Shown in pieces: positions 36,126 to 47,548 of a stretch of 64,000 nucleotides of DNA. The notes beneath the pieces are model-generated. The model made no database searches and had not been told where the DNA came from. It saw only the letters and a list, made by a program, of their open reading frames with translations. The DNA comes from Brachionus plicatilis. Its lineage: Eukaryota > Rotifera > Eurotatoria > Ploima > Brachionidae. Made by a program: the position numbers and the translations under genes. The stretch lies in assembly GCA_010279815.1 (NCBI GenBank), contig QEOQ01000316.1, positions 1,574,193-1,638,192 on the forward strand. The letters are read 5' to 3'. Every line of letters begins with the position of its first letter. Position 1 is the stretch's first letter.

Positions 36126-38280
36126 TTAATTTTTATTGTTCCAATGGAATTTAGATTTCCAAGTAAAAATCTCCTTGAATTTTTTCTTTCCATTCTCACT
36201 AACAAAAAATGGAATGCTGCTTATATTCACATCAACTCTTTTCCAAACTGGTCCTTGAATAGTAATTAATGAAATAGGATCGAACCATTTTGACGGAGGA
36301 AAATAGATATTCCGACTTTTAACGCCTGGTTCCAAAACTGGCGCTACCAACATATCATTTCCAACTAAAAATTGATCACTAATATTAAATACATTAAGAT
36401 TGGTAGGCTCCAGCCACCATAAGGGTCGTATTATAGGCAAACCATCGAGTAAATACTTAGAAATGTAAGGATAGATAATCTCAGAGTGAATTTCCACAAA
36501 ACTCTTGCATATTTTATTAGTCTCTTCATCAAAGTACCATGGAGGCACTCCGAATTGCATAGCTGGTAAAAATGCAGTCATTTGGGTCCATCTAATGAAC
36601 AGTTCTTTGTTGTTCTTATTGGGATCATCATTTCCGCCAATTATGTCCGGCAAAACAAAGGGATAGCCCAAAATTCCGAATTGTAAGGTCTCGGTAATCA
36701 CTGATTTGATGCCGTCATGGATGCTCCAATCTGTTGACCTGTCCAGTATTCGATGAAAAACTCCCAAGCTTTGAGTTCGATGGCCAACTCGAATTTCCAC
36801 ATAATTTCCCTGTGTAGTGGCCATTTTGGCATAGTTTTGCGCATAGCTGTCCGGATAAGAATTATTATTGAACAATTTAAATTGTTTTGGTATCCATGCA
36901 GTTTCGCCAGCATCAAACTTGAATGAATCAATGCCATAATTACTTTTCAAAGATTCCAATTTGCTTTTAAAATATTTGACTGAATCCGGATTAGTGGTAT
37001 CCAGTATAGCAGAATTCTGTCCATTCCACCATTTTGTAAGGCCTGGATGATCGCCTGATGAATCTTTTACCCAAAAATTTTTCTCTACTCCCGGCACAAA
37101 GTTGTAGGAATCAATATTACAGAATGGATGAACCCAAAGTGTTGCTCTCATTGCCATTTTATGAAGTTCATTGGTCATCTGTGCTGGATTGGGAAATTTC
37201 ACGACATCAAAATCCAAATCTCCATAGCTTACTTCCCATTTATCATCAATTTCCAGTTGACTTATTGAATACTCATTTCTATAAATCTCTCTAGCGTAGT
37301 CTAAAACAACTTTTTGACTAATGTTTCTGAAAAAAAAGTTCCATGTGGTAAAAACTGGTTTTTTCATCATGGTCAAATCGGGAATAGACTTGGGCCTACC
37401 AAGATAATTGTCTATCATAAAGAGCTGTAGTTTTTTTATGTCGCTAGCCTTGCAGATTGTGTATTCAAACTTGTTGGAATAGACTGGCGTGAAGCTGTAC
37501 GGAAGAGAGTCCTTGGACGATTTGAGGCATATTTTGTCTGGGTCCGAATGCTTCACCATTAAAGGTATATTATCATCAATAAATATTGCCACTCCACTTG
37601 AACTGATCCAGTACCTTTCCAAAACTGCACTCCAATCATCTGCAAATCTAAAAAATAAAATAGTTTGATGGATTAAAGCAAAAATTTATTTATTACCCTG
37701 TTACATAAGGTACGTAATCAAATTTTTGTGAGTTTATGGGCCAGTAAGGTTGACCATATGACTCGTGTCCGCCAAACCAATACCCGTTAAGCTCAAAACA
37801 TGTCTCTTGGTCAATACTTGAATTTACTTTATGGCTAATGCTCACATTATAACATTTGGTGTCATCTTGATTAGTCTGTATATTTTTCAGAGTGAAAATG
37901 AATTCTTGTTCTGGGTTATTTTGGCTGATTTTTAATAGATTGTCTTTGGAACTTTGAGAGTAAAATTTAGGTCTATTTTGAAAATGTCCTATTGCTGGAT
38001 TAAATTTTAATCCGTGGACTCGATGATACAGGTTGAAATTTTTATCAATTATTCTCAAATGAAGATCGAGATAATCTAAATCTTCTTTTTTTGATCCATA
38101 TGATTTTATTAACTTTAAATTATCAAAAATATCATCATAACTGATAACAGTGTTCCCACAAGGAAATATATTAAGCAAAATAAAATAAATTAGAAAAATT
38201 AAAATCAGAGCTTTAAATGTTGTCCAAAAACTGAATTGTTTTTTTGAATCTGAATCTAATTTTTTCGTTCTTGTATTCAT
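36126..38280 (-). CDS. MYORG: MYORG-like GH31 family glycosidase
   Basis: Exons 38280-37697 and 37647-36126, joined in phase 2 across a 49-nt intron; 701 residues against 714 for human MYORG. A short Lys-rich cytoplasmic N-terminus is followed by one signal-anchor helix (FKALILIFLIYFILLNIF, about 24-41), so the enzyme should be a type II membrane protein with its catalytic domain in the ER/Golgi lumen. The GH31 barrel carries the nucleophile motif FKFDAGE (Asp about 440) and the acid/base Asp in RILDRSTDW (about 497); the 57-residue spacing equals that reported for human MYORG (463 and 520). MYORG hydrolyses alpha-galactosidic linkages. The conserved N-terminal sequence FGGHESYGQPYWPIN is present. 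Substrate specificity here is inferred from these motifs. Confidence 0.88.
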
Positions 38281-39510
38281 TTTTTATTGTTTGATTTAAT
38301 TATGAAAAATTTTTTAAGGTTATATTTATCAAAATCATGTGTTTAATTTATCTTATTAAAAGACGAATTTCAAAATTTGTCCTAGGAGCAATAATGATAG
38401 ATAAATACAAAATTTAAAAGGCTTTTCATATTAGATTATCCTGTTAATTTACATCTATTTTTATTTATAATTTAAATTATAAAATATAAGGTTTTTTATT
38501 GCAAAATAAAATTTAATTTTGTTACCATATTTTTTAGTAAAATTTTATAGTTAAGTGTTAATTATATATGAATAAAGCTTTTAGTTTAATTTAAAAAAAT
38601 ATATAATGTAAATAATATAAATATTACTATATAAATTTTTTCTCTTCTTTTTGATCTTGTTGGAATTTTTTTGCTCGTCGATTTTTGACTAGTGGAACAA
38701 ATAATTGTTGAGCCGAAAGTTAATGAACTCAAAAGTGACAATAAATTTTTTATCTAAAAAATAAAATTGTCGAATGTACGAATATTTTTACAGAATTTGT
38801 GGAAAAATTTACTAATGTTCTTTAAAAAAGTTGAATTGATCTTTCCAAGGGTAAATTTCATAAATATTTAAAAAAACTTTAAAAAATAATTATTTTATCT
38901 TTAAATTATTCTTTTAGCTAATTTAATTTTTTTCAAATTAAAAAAATAAATAATGGAGCATAATAAATAATAAGAATCTGAAATACTCTGAAAAATTTAT
39001 TAATTTTAGAAGTTGTTCTTTTGGTGCTGTAAATAAATGTTAAGTTGTTTCATCAAAAATTATTCATCTTTTTTCAAACTACGGAATTCAGCGAGCTCAA
39101 AAATTTTAATTAAATAATTAAGAATTTTTTTAAGTTTCAAAAAATATCATTTTCATAAACTAGATTCTCCTGGAATTATCGTAGAAGATTGCCGAATCAT
39201 ATCACATGACCAAACAACATTTTTTATTTTCTCTTTAAAAAAGCCAAATAATTAAAATAAATCAAATTTTATTTAGAAAAATATTTTTCATCAATACAAT
39301 AGTCATTTTATTTTCTTAAAAATTTTATTAAAAAGAAAATACGCATCTGTTGTATTTTATCTTGTTAAGTAAAGTTAATTTTTGCACTGAAATATTTCAT
39401 TTAAAAAAATTTTCGAATTATAAATTCATTTCTTTTCTGTGTATGTGTGAATAGATTTTAACTGATTTTGAATTTCATAAATTTTATGCTTTTTATAGAT
39501 TTTAATAGAA
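38281..39510. other. Divergent intergenic region, MYORG-like to SELENOS
   Basis: About 1.2 kb between two genes transcribed away from each other; it should contain both promoters. It is AT-rich with no identifiable exon, RNA gene or inverted-repeat element. Confidence 0.5.
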
Positions 39511-40293
39511 ATGGACGACGACGGTCATATAATGATCGATGAAGATGACCAACAAGTCACATTTAGTTCTCAGATTGGACTTTTTTCCCTAGTTTTTTCC
39601 AAAATAAGCCTAAGTATTTGATTTTGGTTCTTAAATTAATCTTAAAAACTTTAAATATTTTTTCATAAGTCATTTCGTTTCTTCAATCAAACGGGTGGTT
39701 TATTTTGTTTGCCTGCATAGCCATTTACTTTCTTTATTCACGTTTAAAAGCCAAAATTCCAAATTTAACTTCGATTAACAGAGACAAAAGTAAAAAAAAT
39801 AGAATAATTAAAAAATATTTAATTTTTTTTTCCAGAAAATGAAGAAGAAGAATTAGAAAATTTAATGAAAATAGCTGAAGCCAGACGTCGCCAACAAGAG
39901 GCGTTCGATGCAGCTAAACAAAAATATCTAGAAGAGAAAAAAAAAGTATTTGAATTTTTGATTTTTTAAAAACATATTTTAATTCACCAAATACAGAAAG
40001 AAGAGGAACTGGCACAGAAAAAAATAGAAGAATATGAGAGACAAAAACAAGGCCTTAGCTCCAAAAGTAAGGATTCGAAAAACAGCGATGATTTTTCCAG
40101 CCTGGGACTAAGCTCGTCTAAGTTACAAAAAAAAAGCCGACTAAAAAATGATAGTAAAATTAAATTATTTTTCTTAAAACTAAATATTTAATTCAAATTA
40201 GATTTTAATCCTTTAATGGGATCGAACACTTCTGGTGGTTCGTGTTCTTTTCGTCCGGGTAGACGACCAGGTCCTCGAAGTGGATGAGGATAA
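39511..40293 (+). CDS. SELENOS: Selenoprotein S (VIMP) with UGA-encoded Sec
   Basis: Exons 39511-39613, 39670-39789, 39836-39945, 39997-40153 and 40202-40293; phases agree and the product has 193 residues if the TGA at 40285-40287 is read as selenocysteine. The order matches SELENOS: acidic N-terminus, one membrane helix (GWFILFACIAIYFLYSRL, about 45-62), a long charged helix (residues about 75-130), then NPLMG and a Cys followed by the Gly/Arg/Pro-rich tail RPGRRPGPRSG-Sec-Gly-stop. The Cys-to-Sec spacing of 14 residues equals that of human SELENOS (Cys174, Sec188). Selenoprotein S sits in the ER membrane, recruits p97/VCP to Derlin complexes for ER-associated degradation, and its Cys-Sec pair acts as a reductase. 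A conventional gene call would stop two codons early. A candidate SECIS element lies 130-240 nt downstream. Confidence 0.85.
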
Positions 40294-40421
40294 TTAGTGT
40301 AAGAAAATTCAAAAGAAAAAATTAAGTTTTTTAAATTTTTTAAATTTAGACACTGTTTCAGAATAATTTTCAGCTAAAAAAATTTGATTTTTGATCAACT
40401 TTTTTCTTAAATTTAGTGATC

Positions 40422-40532
40422 AATGACTTTGTTGGTCTCTGGAAACCAATGACTTCTTTCATCTAAACAAGTATTTACTCAAAATACAAAGATGTTTGAT
40501 TGATGTTTTTTTTATTGATTTACCAAGTCATT
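40422..40532 (+). promoter_or_regulatory. Candidate SECIS element of selenoprotein S
   Basis: Read as RNA: AUGA (40449-40452) lies opposite UGAU (40501-40504), forming the non-Watson-Crick quartet. Twelve nt after AUGA comes an AAA (40465-40467), the expected place of the conserved apical adenines. Below the quartet GGAAAC pairs with GUUUUU, and further out UUGGU and AAUGAC pair with ACCAA and GUCAUU (40522-40532). A mini-hairpin (GUAUUU with AAAUAC) could form above the adenines, as in form 2 SECIS. Weakness: helix II contains three adjacent U-U oppositions, and a competing pairing exists. Confidence 0.45.
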
Positions 40533-40673
40533 AAATCAAGTTATCATTTTTTTACAGGAATTATTTTGATATTTGTGTACTAAACTTTTTCTAAATTTTT
40601 TTACCAATTATTTAATCTTTTGATGAATAAAATTTTTTTTTTTTTTAAATATTTTTTAAATTTGAGTGACGAA

Positions 40674-40973
40674 TGACTGCGTCATTAGAAAAAGTAAAAA
40701 ACTGGAAAAGTAAATCTAAATTTGTAGATGAATCAAATTTTAATTCGAGTAGTATCAAGATACGCTCCCATAATTACTTTTCCGGTAGCTGTTATACTCG
40801 GATTTATAGGCTACTCGTTCGAAACTGCCATCACCGACAAAAAAACTCCATATCTCGAAAACAGCATTGAGGATCAACGTGAAAAACGCTTCATGAACAA
40901 TCCGGAAAGCGAATATCATACTAATATACCAAAAAACATATTTGAAAGAAATGATCCAAAAAACTTAAAATAG
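40674..40973 (+). CDS. SMIM12: SMIM12-like small membrane protein
   Basis: The core frame starts at ATG 40728 and gives 81 residues: a single membrane helix with RYAPIITFPVAVILGFIGY near the N-terminus, then a charged tail with EDQREKR and NIFERND. This is the order in SMIM12 (human: YAPYVTFPVAF then GAVGY). An alternative 5' exon is possible: ATG at 40674, seven codons, then a 34-nt intron (GTAAAA to TTTGTAG, 40695-40727) whose acceptor ends exactly at the second ATG, adding seven residues in frame. Transcript evidence would decide. The molecular role of SMIM12 is not known. The gene lies about 400 bp after SELENOS and 190 bp before ENOPH1, all on the plus strand. Confidence 0.75.
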
Positions 40974-41161
40974 CATTTTAAAAAATTTAAAAGTCAATTT
41001 TAAAAAAATAAAAATAAATTTTGTAACAAAAAAACGCTTGTTTTCGAGACAATAAAAAGGAAAAAATTGTCTATTAAAGCTTTGGATGTTTCGAAAAAAA
41101 AATTTACTAAAGATTAAATTTATAAACTTTTATTTTTTTGATATAATAAAATCTAGATTAA

Positions 41162-42119
41162 ATGAGTGTAAAATATAAAATAGGAGAAAGTGTTGATACC
41201 ATTCTAACTGATATCGAAGGCACAACTACATCAATTCGTTTTGTTAAAGTAAAAATAAAAGACAACTTGTCAAAATTTTCTTAATTCTTTTTAAAAGGAT
41301 ATTTTGTTTCCTTATATAAGATCAAACCTTGAAAGTTATCTGACAAAAAATTTTGACGATGATCAATGTAGAGAAGACCTTAGGCTGTTAATCGATCAGT
41401 CGAAGTCTGATTTTTTGTCCTTTGGACATCAAGTTCCTCAAATAAAAGAAAATTTTGAGAACAAGACAGAGCTAATTGAGTCGGCTTTAGCAAATATCAA
41501 GTGGCAGATGGACCAAGATAGAAAAGCAAAGCCTCTCAAGCAACTACAAGGTCATATGTGGCAGTTGGCGTACCAAAATGGCACTGTCAAGGGCCAGTAA
41601 GATATCTGAATAGATAAATTATTTTTTTATTTAAAAAAAATTAGTGTTTATGAAGATGTTGTTCCGGCTTTTGAAAGATGGATCTCTAACGGATTCAAAA
41701 TTTACATATATTCTTCTGGTTCAGTCGAAGCTCAAAAACTTTTGTTCAGCTATTCAGACAAAGGAAATTTGTTGAAAGTAAAATAAAAATTTTAAACAGG
41801 TATTAAAAAATAATGTTTTTAGTATTTTTCTGGCCATTTCGATACAAATGTTGGACTTAAAACTGAGTCCCAGAGCTATTTGAATATTTTAAATTCACTT
41901 GGAAAATCAGGCGAAAAAGTTTTATTCCTTACTGATCTAGTCCGAGGTGAATAAATATTTTTTGAAAATTTTTTAAAATTATCTTTTTTCGTTTTTAAAG
42001 AAGCTGAAGCTGCAACCCAAGCAGGCATCAACGTGTGTGTCCTAAGAAGAGAAGACAATCCGGACAAAGAAAGAAAACAATTTGAGTGTGTCAATTCATT
42101 TGATGAAATTGAATTTTAA
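41162..42119 (+). CDS. ENOPH1: Enolase-phosphatase E1 (methionine salvage)
   Basis: Exons 41162-41248, 41298-41596, 41645-41777, 41823-41946 and 42001-42119; phases agree, 253 residues (human 261). A HAD-superfamily enzyme: motif I is [10 protein letters not shown] (nucleophile Asp), motif II is [12 protein letters not shown], and motif IV is FLTD. The family-specific segments QGHMWQLAY and [13 protein letters not shown] are present. It converts the 2,3-diketo-5-methylthiopentyl-1-phosphate intermediate by enolisation and dephosphorylation in the methionine salvage pathway, in the cytosol. All introns are 45-54 nt. The start follows an acceptor-like aatctag by only a few bases. Confidence 0.93.
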
Positions 42120-42249
42120 ATCAAAGAAAAAATTTTATTTTTTCCTCTAAAAATAAACATTTATTTTAAAATTAAAATTTTCTTTTTATTTAAGACAATT
42201 AAAAAGTACTTATGTTGAATTCAATTAAATTTTTAAATTCTTAAATTAG

Positions 42250-42729
42250 ATGTCTACCAAAGATCTGATCCTAAATTTGAAATTGTCCGAATTATGCTTA
42301 ATGAAGAGTGTGGACAAGAGACTTGTTCGAATAACTGGGAAAATTGAGCTAGATAATGAACTAAATGATGGCAAGCAATTGATCATATGCAGTGAAGAAA
42401 GCATCGAAACAATTATTCCAAACAAGTTTTTAAAAAAAAATGGACTTGAATTTTCCGAGTTAGATGAAGCAAACATTGATTTTAGTGAAGACATATCTTT
42501 CCACAAATTTAAATGTTTGGTTGATCTAAGCTATTTGGAAGAGTTTAATTTGAATGATATGAATCCTGAGCATGACAGTATTCAGTTTTTTGGATACAAA
42601 GACTCAAGTTCCACTGTAAATAATTGTAAATTCCGCGCAATTTATCATCGTGTACTAAGACGCATAAATCCAAGCAAATACTATGCAGCTTTACAGATTC
42701 AAAACTTTTATTTAAATAGAAAAATTTAA
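42250..42729 (+). CDS. Uncharacterised protein, possible TEN1-like OB fold
   Basis: A single-exon frame of 159 residues starting 131 bp after the ENOPH1 stop; its ATG directly follows TTAAATTAG, a good acceptor, so a 5' untranslated exon or trans-splicing is possible. I do not recognise it with certainty. An N-terminal strand pair RLVRITGKI and KQLIICSEE, and a C-terminal helix NPSKYYAALQIQNFYLN, resemble the OB-fold protein TEN1 of the CST telomere complex, which has an [RT]xxGxL strand and a closing helix of the form LYxxALxxQRxYL. The central acidic insertion (about 65-110) is longer than in TEN1 (human 123 residues). The family assignment is tentative. Confidence 0.4.
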   Translation: MSTKDLILNLKLSELCLMKSVDKRLVRITGKIELDNELNDGKQLIICSEESIETIIPNKFLKKNGLEFSELDEANIDFSEDISFHKFKCLVDLSYLEEFNLNDMNPEHDSIQFFGYKDSSSTVNNCKFRAIYHRVLRRINPSKYYAALQIQNFYLNRKI

Positions 42730-43053
42730 TTATTTCACTTTAAATTTTTTAATTTTTAAACTTTAATTTGAATTTTTTTTTAAGAATATAAATTTAATTG
42801 TCTGACACAAAATTTATAATTTTTTTTTATTTTAATTGATTTAAAAAAAACTTTTGAAATTTACTGGTATCCTAATCTTTAACAAAGGATTAATATTCAA
42901 TTATTTTCTAATAAAAAAATTTCAATGTGTAAATATTTATTAAGTTTGAGATATTTGAATTATTTATGCTACGTGACACTGTTACATCTGTAGTTAAAGG
43001 ACTAGTTAATTAGTTTGAGTATAAAAACTTATTTTAAAACAGTAAGTACCACA
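42730..43053. other. Intergenic spacer
   Basis: About 320 bp of AT-rich DNA between the 159-residue gene and EGF/ShK gene 2. It includes the GC-normal segment GCTACGTGACACTGTTAC (about 42968) but no identifiable site. Confidence 0.45.
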
Positions 43054-44915
43054 ATGAAAATGTTTTTTAAAGTTTTATTTCTTCTAGCTCTTTGGTCTCA
43101 AAGCAAAAGCGACTGTGTGGTCAAAGAATGCCTAAATGGTGGATTTTTTAACCAGGACCTGTGCCAATGTGAATGTATCTCTAATTTCCTATTTCCAAGT
43201 CTTAATTGTTTTTTTTTTTACAATTAAATATTTTTAAAGGTTATTTTGGCTACTCAGGCAATTATTGTGAAAAAATTGATTGCAGTACCCAAGCGGCATC
43301 GTGTGGAATTACTCTGACACCTGATTTGTGTTCAATAGCTGAAATAGGAAACTATTGTCCTCTGATGTGTAGTCCAGAAGTTTGCAAATGTGGCTTTTAT
43401 GGATGCCTTAATAATGGCACATTTGATCAACAAAACTGTATTTGTGAATGTCCTGAAAGATTTGAGGGATCAATTTGTGAAAATTCAAAAAAATGCTCCA
43501 AATCATGTGAAAACTTGGGTCTAATTAATGAAGACACCTGTGAATGTGATTGCTTTCCGAATTTTACTGGAGAAAAATGCGAAAATTTATCATGTGACAT
43601 TCCGGATTCCAGTATTTGTGTTCCTTATACAACTGACTTTTGTAGCATTAAAGAGATAGAATTTTACTGTCCGCATTTATGCCTTAAATGTCCAGATATA
43701 CCAGCTAATAAAACATGCGTCGAAAATCTCGAATGTTTAAATTCGGGAAAATGGAATAGTGACACTTGTGAATGTGAATGCTTGAGCTCTACAAAAGGTA
43801 AAAAATGTGAAACTTTTATCTGTGAACAGGACCCCATTAACATATGTGATAATGCCGATAAATGTTTTGTCAAAGAAATTCAAGATTATTGTCCAATTTT
43901 GTGTGGAAAATGTGATTCAGTTCACAATAACACCCAAACTGATCCATTTAACACTGAAAAATATTCAGTTTCGGATGCTTTTACACCCTCAGAAGCCTCT
44001 CAGGCAAATAACACCTCATTAGAAACAAATACCAACACACAAACTGGAGATTTTAGCAGACCATCCAGCCAAAATGCGGGAGGAACCACTGGCAATACTG
44101 AATCATTCACCCAAATTTCTGAATTACCAGGAACAAATGACGACTCTTCAAGCTTGAATATGGTCACAGAATTAGATCAAAAATCAACCGATCAGTCTAT
44201 AACAAGTACTGACCAAAACCAATCATCTAAAATAGATATTGATTTGAGTACTTTTATTGATGAAACAAAATTACCAAACACTGACCAAAATTATCAAAGT
44301 TCTGTTCCATTTACCGATGATTCAAAAATTTCTTTTTCTTCAACTGATGTAACTTTGCCTAGTGGAATAAACCAAGGAACTTCAATTGATCAAACAAGTG
44401 ACGTTTCAGGAAAAGACACAACAAAAGATTCTACAGAGTCTGAAAATATTTCAAAACTTCCAGAAGCATCTGATTCAGTTCAAAGCACTCTAGTTGCATC
44501 TATCTCATCAGAAAGTGGTCAAAACCCAACTGAGCTTTCCAGTGATAAATTGACTGATTTTACTGTGTCTGAATTTGAGCAAAAAACATCTGATAATTGG
44601 GACATGCTAAATACAGAATTAAGTTCAGGACTTTTTTCAGAATCATCAACTAATGATGAGTTTTTTTCACAAAGTGACAGTGAAACTGATTTCACAGAAG
44701 AAAATGGGCTAACAACTAGTAATAGTTGTAATATTAAATGTGGAAGTTCCGGAATTTTGGTGAATGAAAATTGTTCTTGTGAATGTTTGCCATTCTATAC
44801 AGGAAAATTTTGTGAGAGTCCTTTATGTGATAATGACCCAGAATTATGTGCTGGACAAAATTGTAAATTTCCTTTAGTTGAACAATTTTGCCCGAAACTT
44901 TGTAACAAGTGTTAA
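43054..44915 (+). CDS. Secreted EGF/ShK protein with Ser/Thr-rich centre (gene 2)
   Basis: Exons 43054-43174 and 43240-44915, joined in phase 1 so that a split Cys codon restores the EGF motif CQCECYFGYSGNYC; 598 residues. The signal peptide is MKMFFKVLFLLALWSQSKS. Alternating modules follow: EGF-like (CLNNGTFDQQNCICEC, FEGSIC) and six-Cys ShKT-like (ending CPHLCLKC, CPILCGKC), about four pairs to residue 265. A Ser/Thr/Asn/Gln-rich, mucin-like stretch (about 265-535) with many possible O-glycosylation sites comes next, then a final EGF plus ShKT pair ending CPKLCNKC. It is a paralog of the gene at 47549, with the same starting modules (ITLTPDLCS and ISLTPDLCS). The function is unknown; an extracellular matrix, cuticle or mucus component is a reasonable inference. 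Confidence 0.82.
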
Positions 44916-47548
44916 ATACTTATTTATATCCATAATTCGATTTTAATAAGCTTATTTTAAATGACCAAGTATTGAATAAAAAAATTTTTTGAATTTGTTC
45001 ATTAACTTTTTTCTGCCACTCAGACACCGAATTTTTTTAAATCTTCATTTTTTTGGGAAAAATAAGTTATGATAGACAATTACTTTTTGGCCTCTAAAAC
45101 ACTTTTTTTCCAAATTTTAGCTAATGCCTTTAACACTAGAAAGCCCGGGGGTTTTTTAAACCCGTTTTTGATACAAAAACCTTAATAAAAATAAGAATAC
45201 GATGTCTGGGTTAAAACATTTTGTCCCGGTTTTGAATTTATATTTAATTGTTAAATTTATTTCTAAAATTAATGAATAGGGGTTTTTTAAACACATACCG
45301 GGCTTTAATGGTATATCGGGCTTTCTAGTGTTAAAAAATTGTAAATTAAAATAAATTAATTAAACAATAAGGAAAAAATTTAATTTTAAAAATACAATAT
45401 AAAAAATCAATGAAAAGCATAATATTTTGAAAACCAAAGAGACTTTCAAGATATATTTTCAGTTGGACCCTGTAATACATAGATATACCGATGAAATGAT
45501 GATTTTCTTCTATCATTATCCAAGAAATTTTTCTTGTAAATATAAAAAAATATTATTTATTAATTTTAAATTATTATTTATTTTATTTTTTATCAAAATT
45601 TTTATATTTGACACGTTAATTTTTAAAAGCTCTAATTTCTGATTTTACCACTAATTATATTCAATGATTTTATTTTTCTAAAAATCATGTTTAATTTTTT
45701 TTTTTAAAGATTTATTTATTTAAATTTAATAAAAAATTTAAAATGGCTTCGAGCTCACTAATTGAGTATTACCTCTTTCAGCTAAAAATTCTAATTCCAT
45801 TTTATAATACTAATCAACATCAAGTATTAATTGGGCTAAAAGACTAAGTAGTAGTACTAGTAGTAGTGTGAGCTGTAACACATAAGTGTGAGCGCAGTTC
45901 ATAACGCTACACTTTATCAGCTTGCAACCTAAGTTGTATTAAGTCAAAGTTCCTCAGTAATTGTATTTCATTCCAAGTGATAGTATTATTTTTCTATTTG
46001 TTTTTGTCTTAAGACTAAGAAATTATAATTTACCGAAATTAATAGATTGAGAAATTTAATTTAATTGTACAAATAATTTTAAAAAAATTAAAAATCCACC
46101 AAAAAAACATTTGTTTTAGTAAAATAAATTTAATTTAATATTTCAATTTTTAGAAAAAAAAAATTGAATTCAATTATTCTTTATTCAAACTCAAGCAAAA
46201 GAAATCAAAAGTTGAGAATTTAAGACGCAATAGAAAATTGAACACAAATAAAATTTGTAAGGATAATTTTGGAAAATAATTTTTAGGTTCTGATACAAAT
46301 ATAATAAATTGCCTTAATTACTAGGATTAATGTCGCAATCTTGAAAAAATAATTGTTCTTTTATTCAAAAACTATTTATTAAATTGTGTTTTAATTTTGT
46401 ATAAATTTGACAAAAAAAAATTAAAAATTTTAATAGTTCATAAAAAATTCATATAAGACGATCAAATATTTAACTATTAATTAACAATCTGGTGATACCA
46501 TTTTTCTTTAATTTGGCACTACATATTTTATTATCTTCTATGACTTCACAGACATAATTGTCTGTATCGATCTTAAAATATTTCCAAATCACGCGCCTAT
46601 TTTGGCTCTGAAGACATTTTTATTTTTTCAGTTATTTTAAATGAATATTTGTAACTAAAGTGCAAATAAAGAAAATGAAACTAAAGACTGTAGATGAATG
46701 AATACAAAATAACTTTATTACGTGAATTATTTGATTTTATCAAAGTTGTTTAAAAGTTTATTTTGTTCAAGTGTTAAATTTTTTAAAATAAAAAGTCCGA
46801 GACTTTTAAACCAATCTCTGATTATATAAATATCTGTATAAAATCTTTGATTTTTTTTGTATATTTTCCACTTAAGAATCTTTATCAAAAGATCATTTTA
46901 AAATTAAAATATTTAAAATATGATTAGACCGAATTCTGAAAATTCCCCATAAAATTATTAGGATAAAATATTTTTAAAAATTTAACAAAAAAATTTGAAA
47001 TCAAAGATAATCTATCTTTACAGCTACCTTGTAAAAAAAGGATATCAAATTACTTCTATAAATTCTGGCTTTGAAAAAGTTTCAAAATTACAATGTATCA
47101 AAAATAGCTCTAAGGTATTCATTTAGGCAAATATTTAAATATTTAACAAAAATTGTGACAAAAATATCAATTTAACTATTTATCCTTAAAAATCAACTAT
47201 TATCTTAACTTGGATAATTAATAATAAAAACTTTGGAAATTTGAAACTTTTTAAACTCATCTGCTTCAATTCTAACAAAATGGATTAAATTAAAATAAAT
47301 ATTTGTCAATTTTTAGACAAAAAAAGATATTGATTCATACAATTTTATAGGTATTCTTTATAATCTTTGATATTTAAAAATCATTTTTGAATTCCTTCCA
47401 ATTTATTCGTATCAAATTAAATTCGAAACATGCTTGTTTATCAAATAAATACTAATCTATTTAAATTTTTTTTCACCTTAAAACAATTATCTATTTATTT
47501 CGACAAAAAATTCTGAAGCTTTTATTAAAAAATTTAGAAATTTTTAAG
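44916..47548. other. 2.6-kb spacer between EGF/ShK paralogs
   Basis: AT-rich, holding the TTAA-flanked element at 45134-45330 and a degenerate relative of the OTUD5-intron MITE at about 46745-46810 (AGTTGTTTAAAAGT near the left end, GACTTTTAAACCAATCTC at the right). A segment of higher GC at about 45840-45955 has no recognised function. No coding exon is supported. Confidence 0.5.
45134..45330. mobile_element. piggyBac-like MITE (TTAA target site)
   Basis: The element starts CACTAGAAAGCCCG and ends CGGGCTTTCTAGTG, perfect 14-bp inverted repeats, with TTAA on both sides (45130-45133 and 45331-45334). The TTAA target and the CYCTAGAAAG-type terminus resemble piggyBac elements. The interior has GGGGTTTTTTAAAC and similar GC-tract pieces, some repeated in inverse order. 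At 197 bp it is non-autonomous. Confidence 0.75.

Noticed and set aside
40285..40287. TGA as the normal stop codon of the SELENOS gene
   Set aside because: The Gly-UGA-Gly-stop ending and Cys spacing match the Sec site of the family too closely; treating it as stop would remove the catalytic residue.
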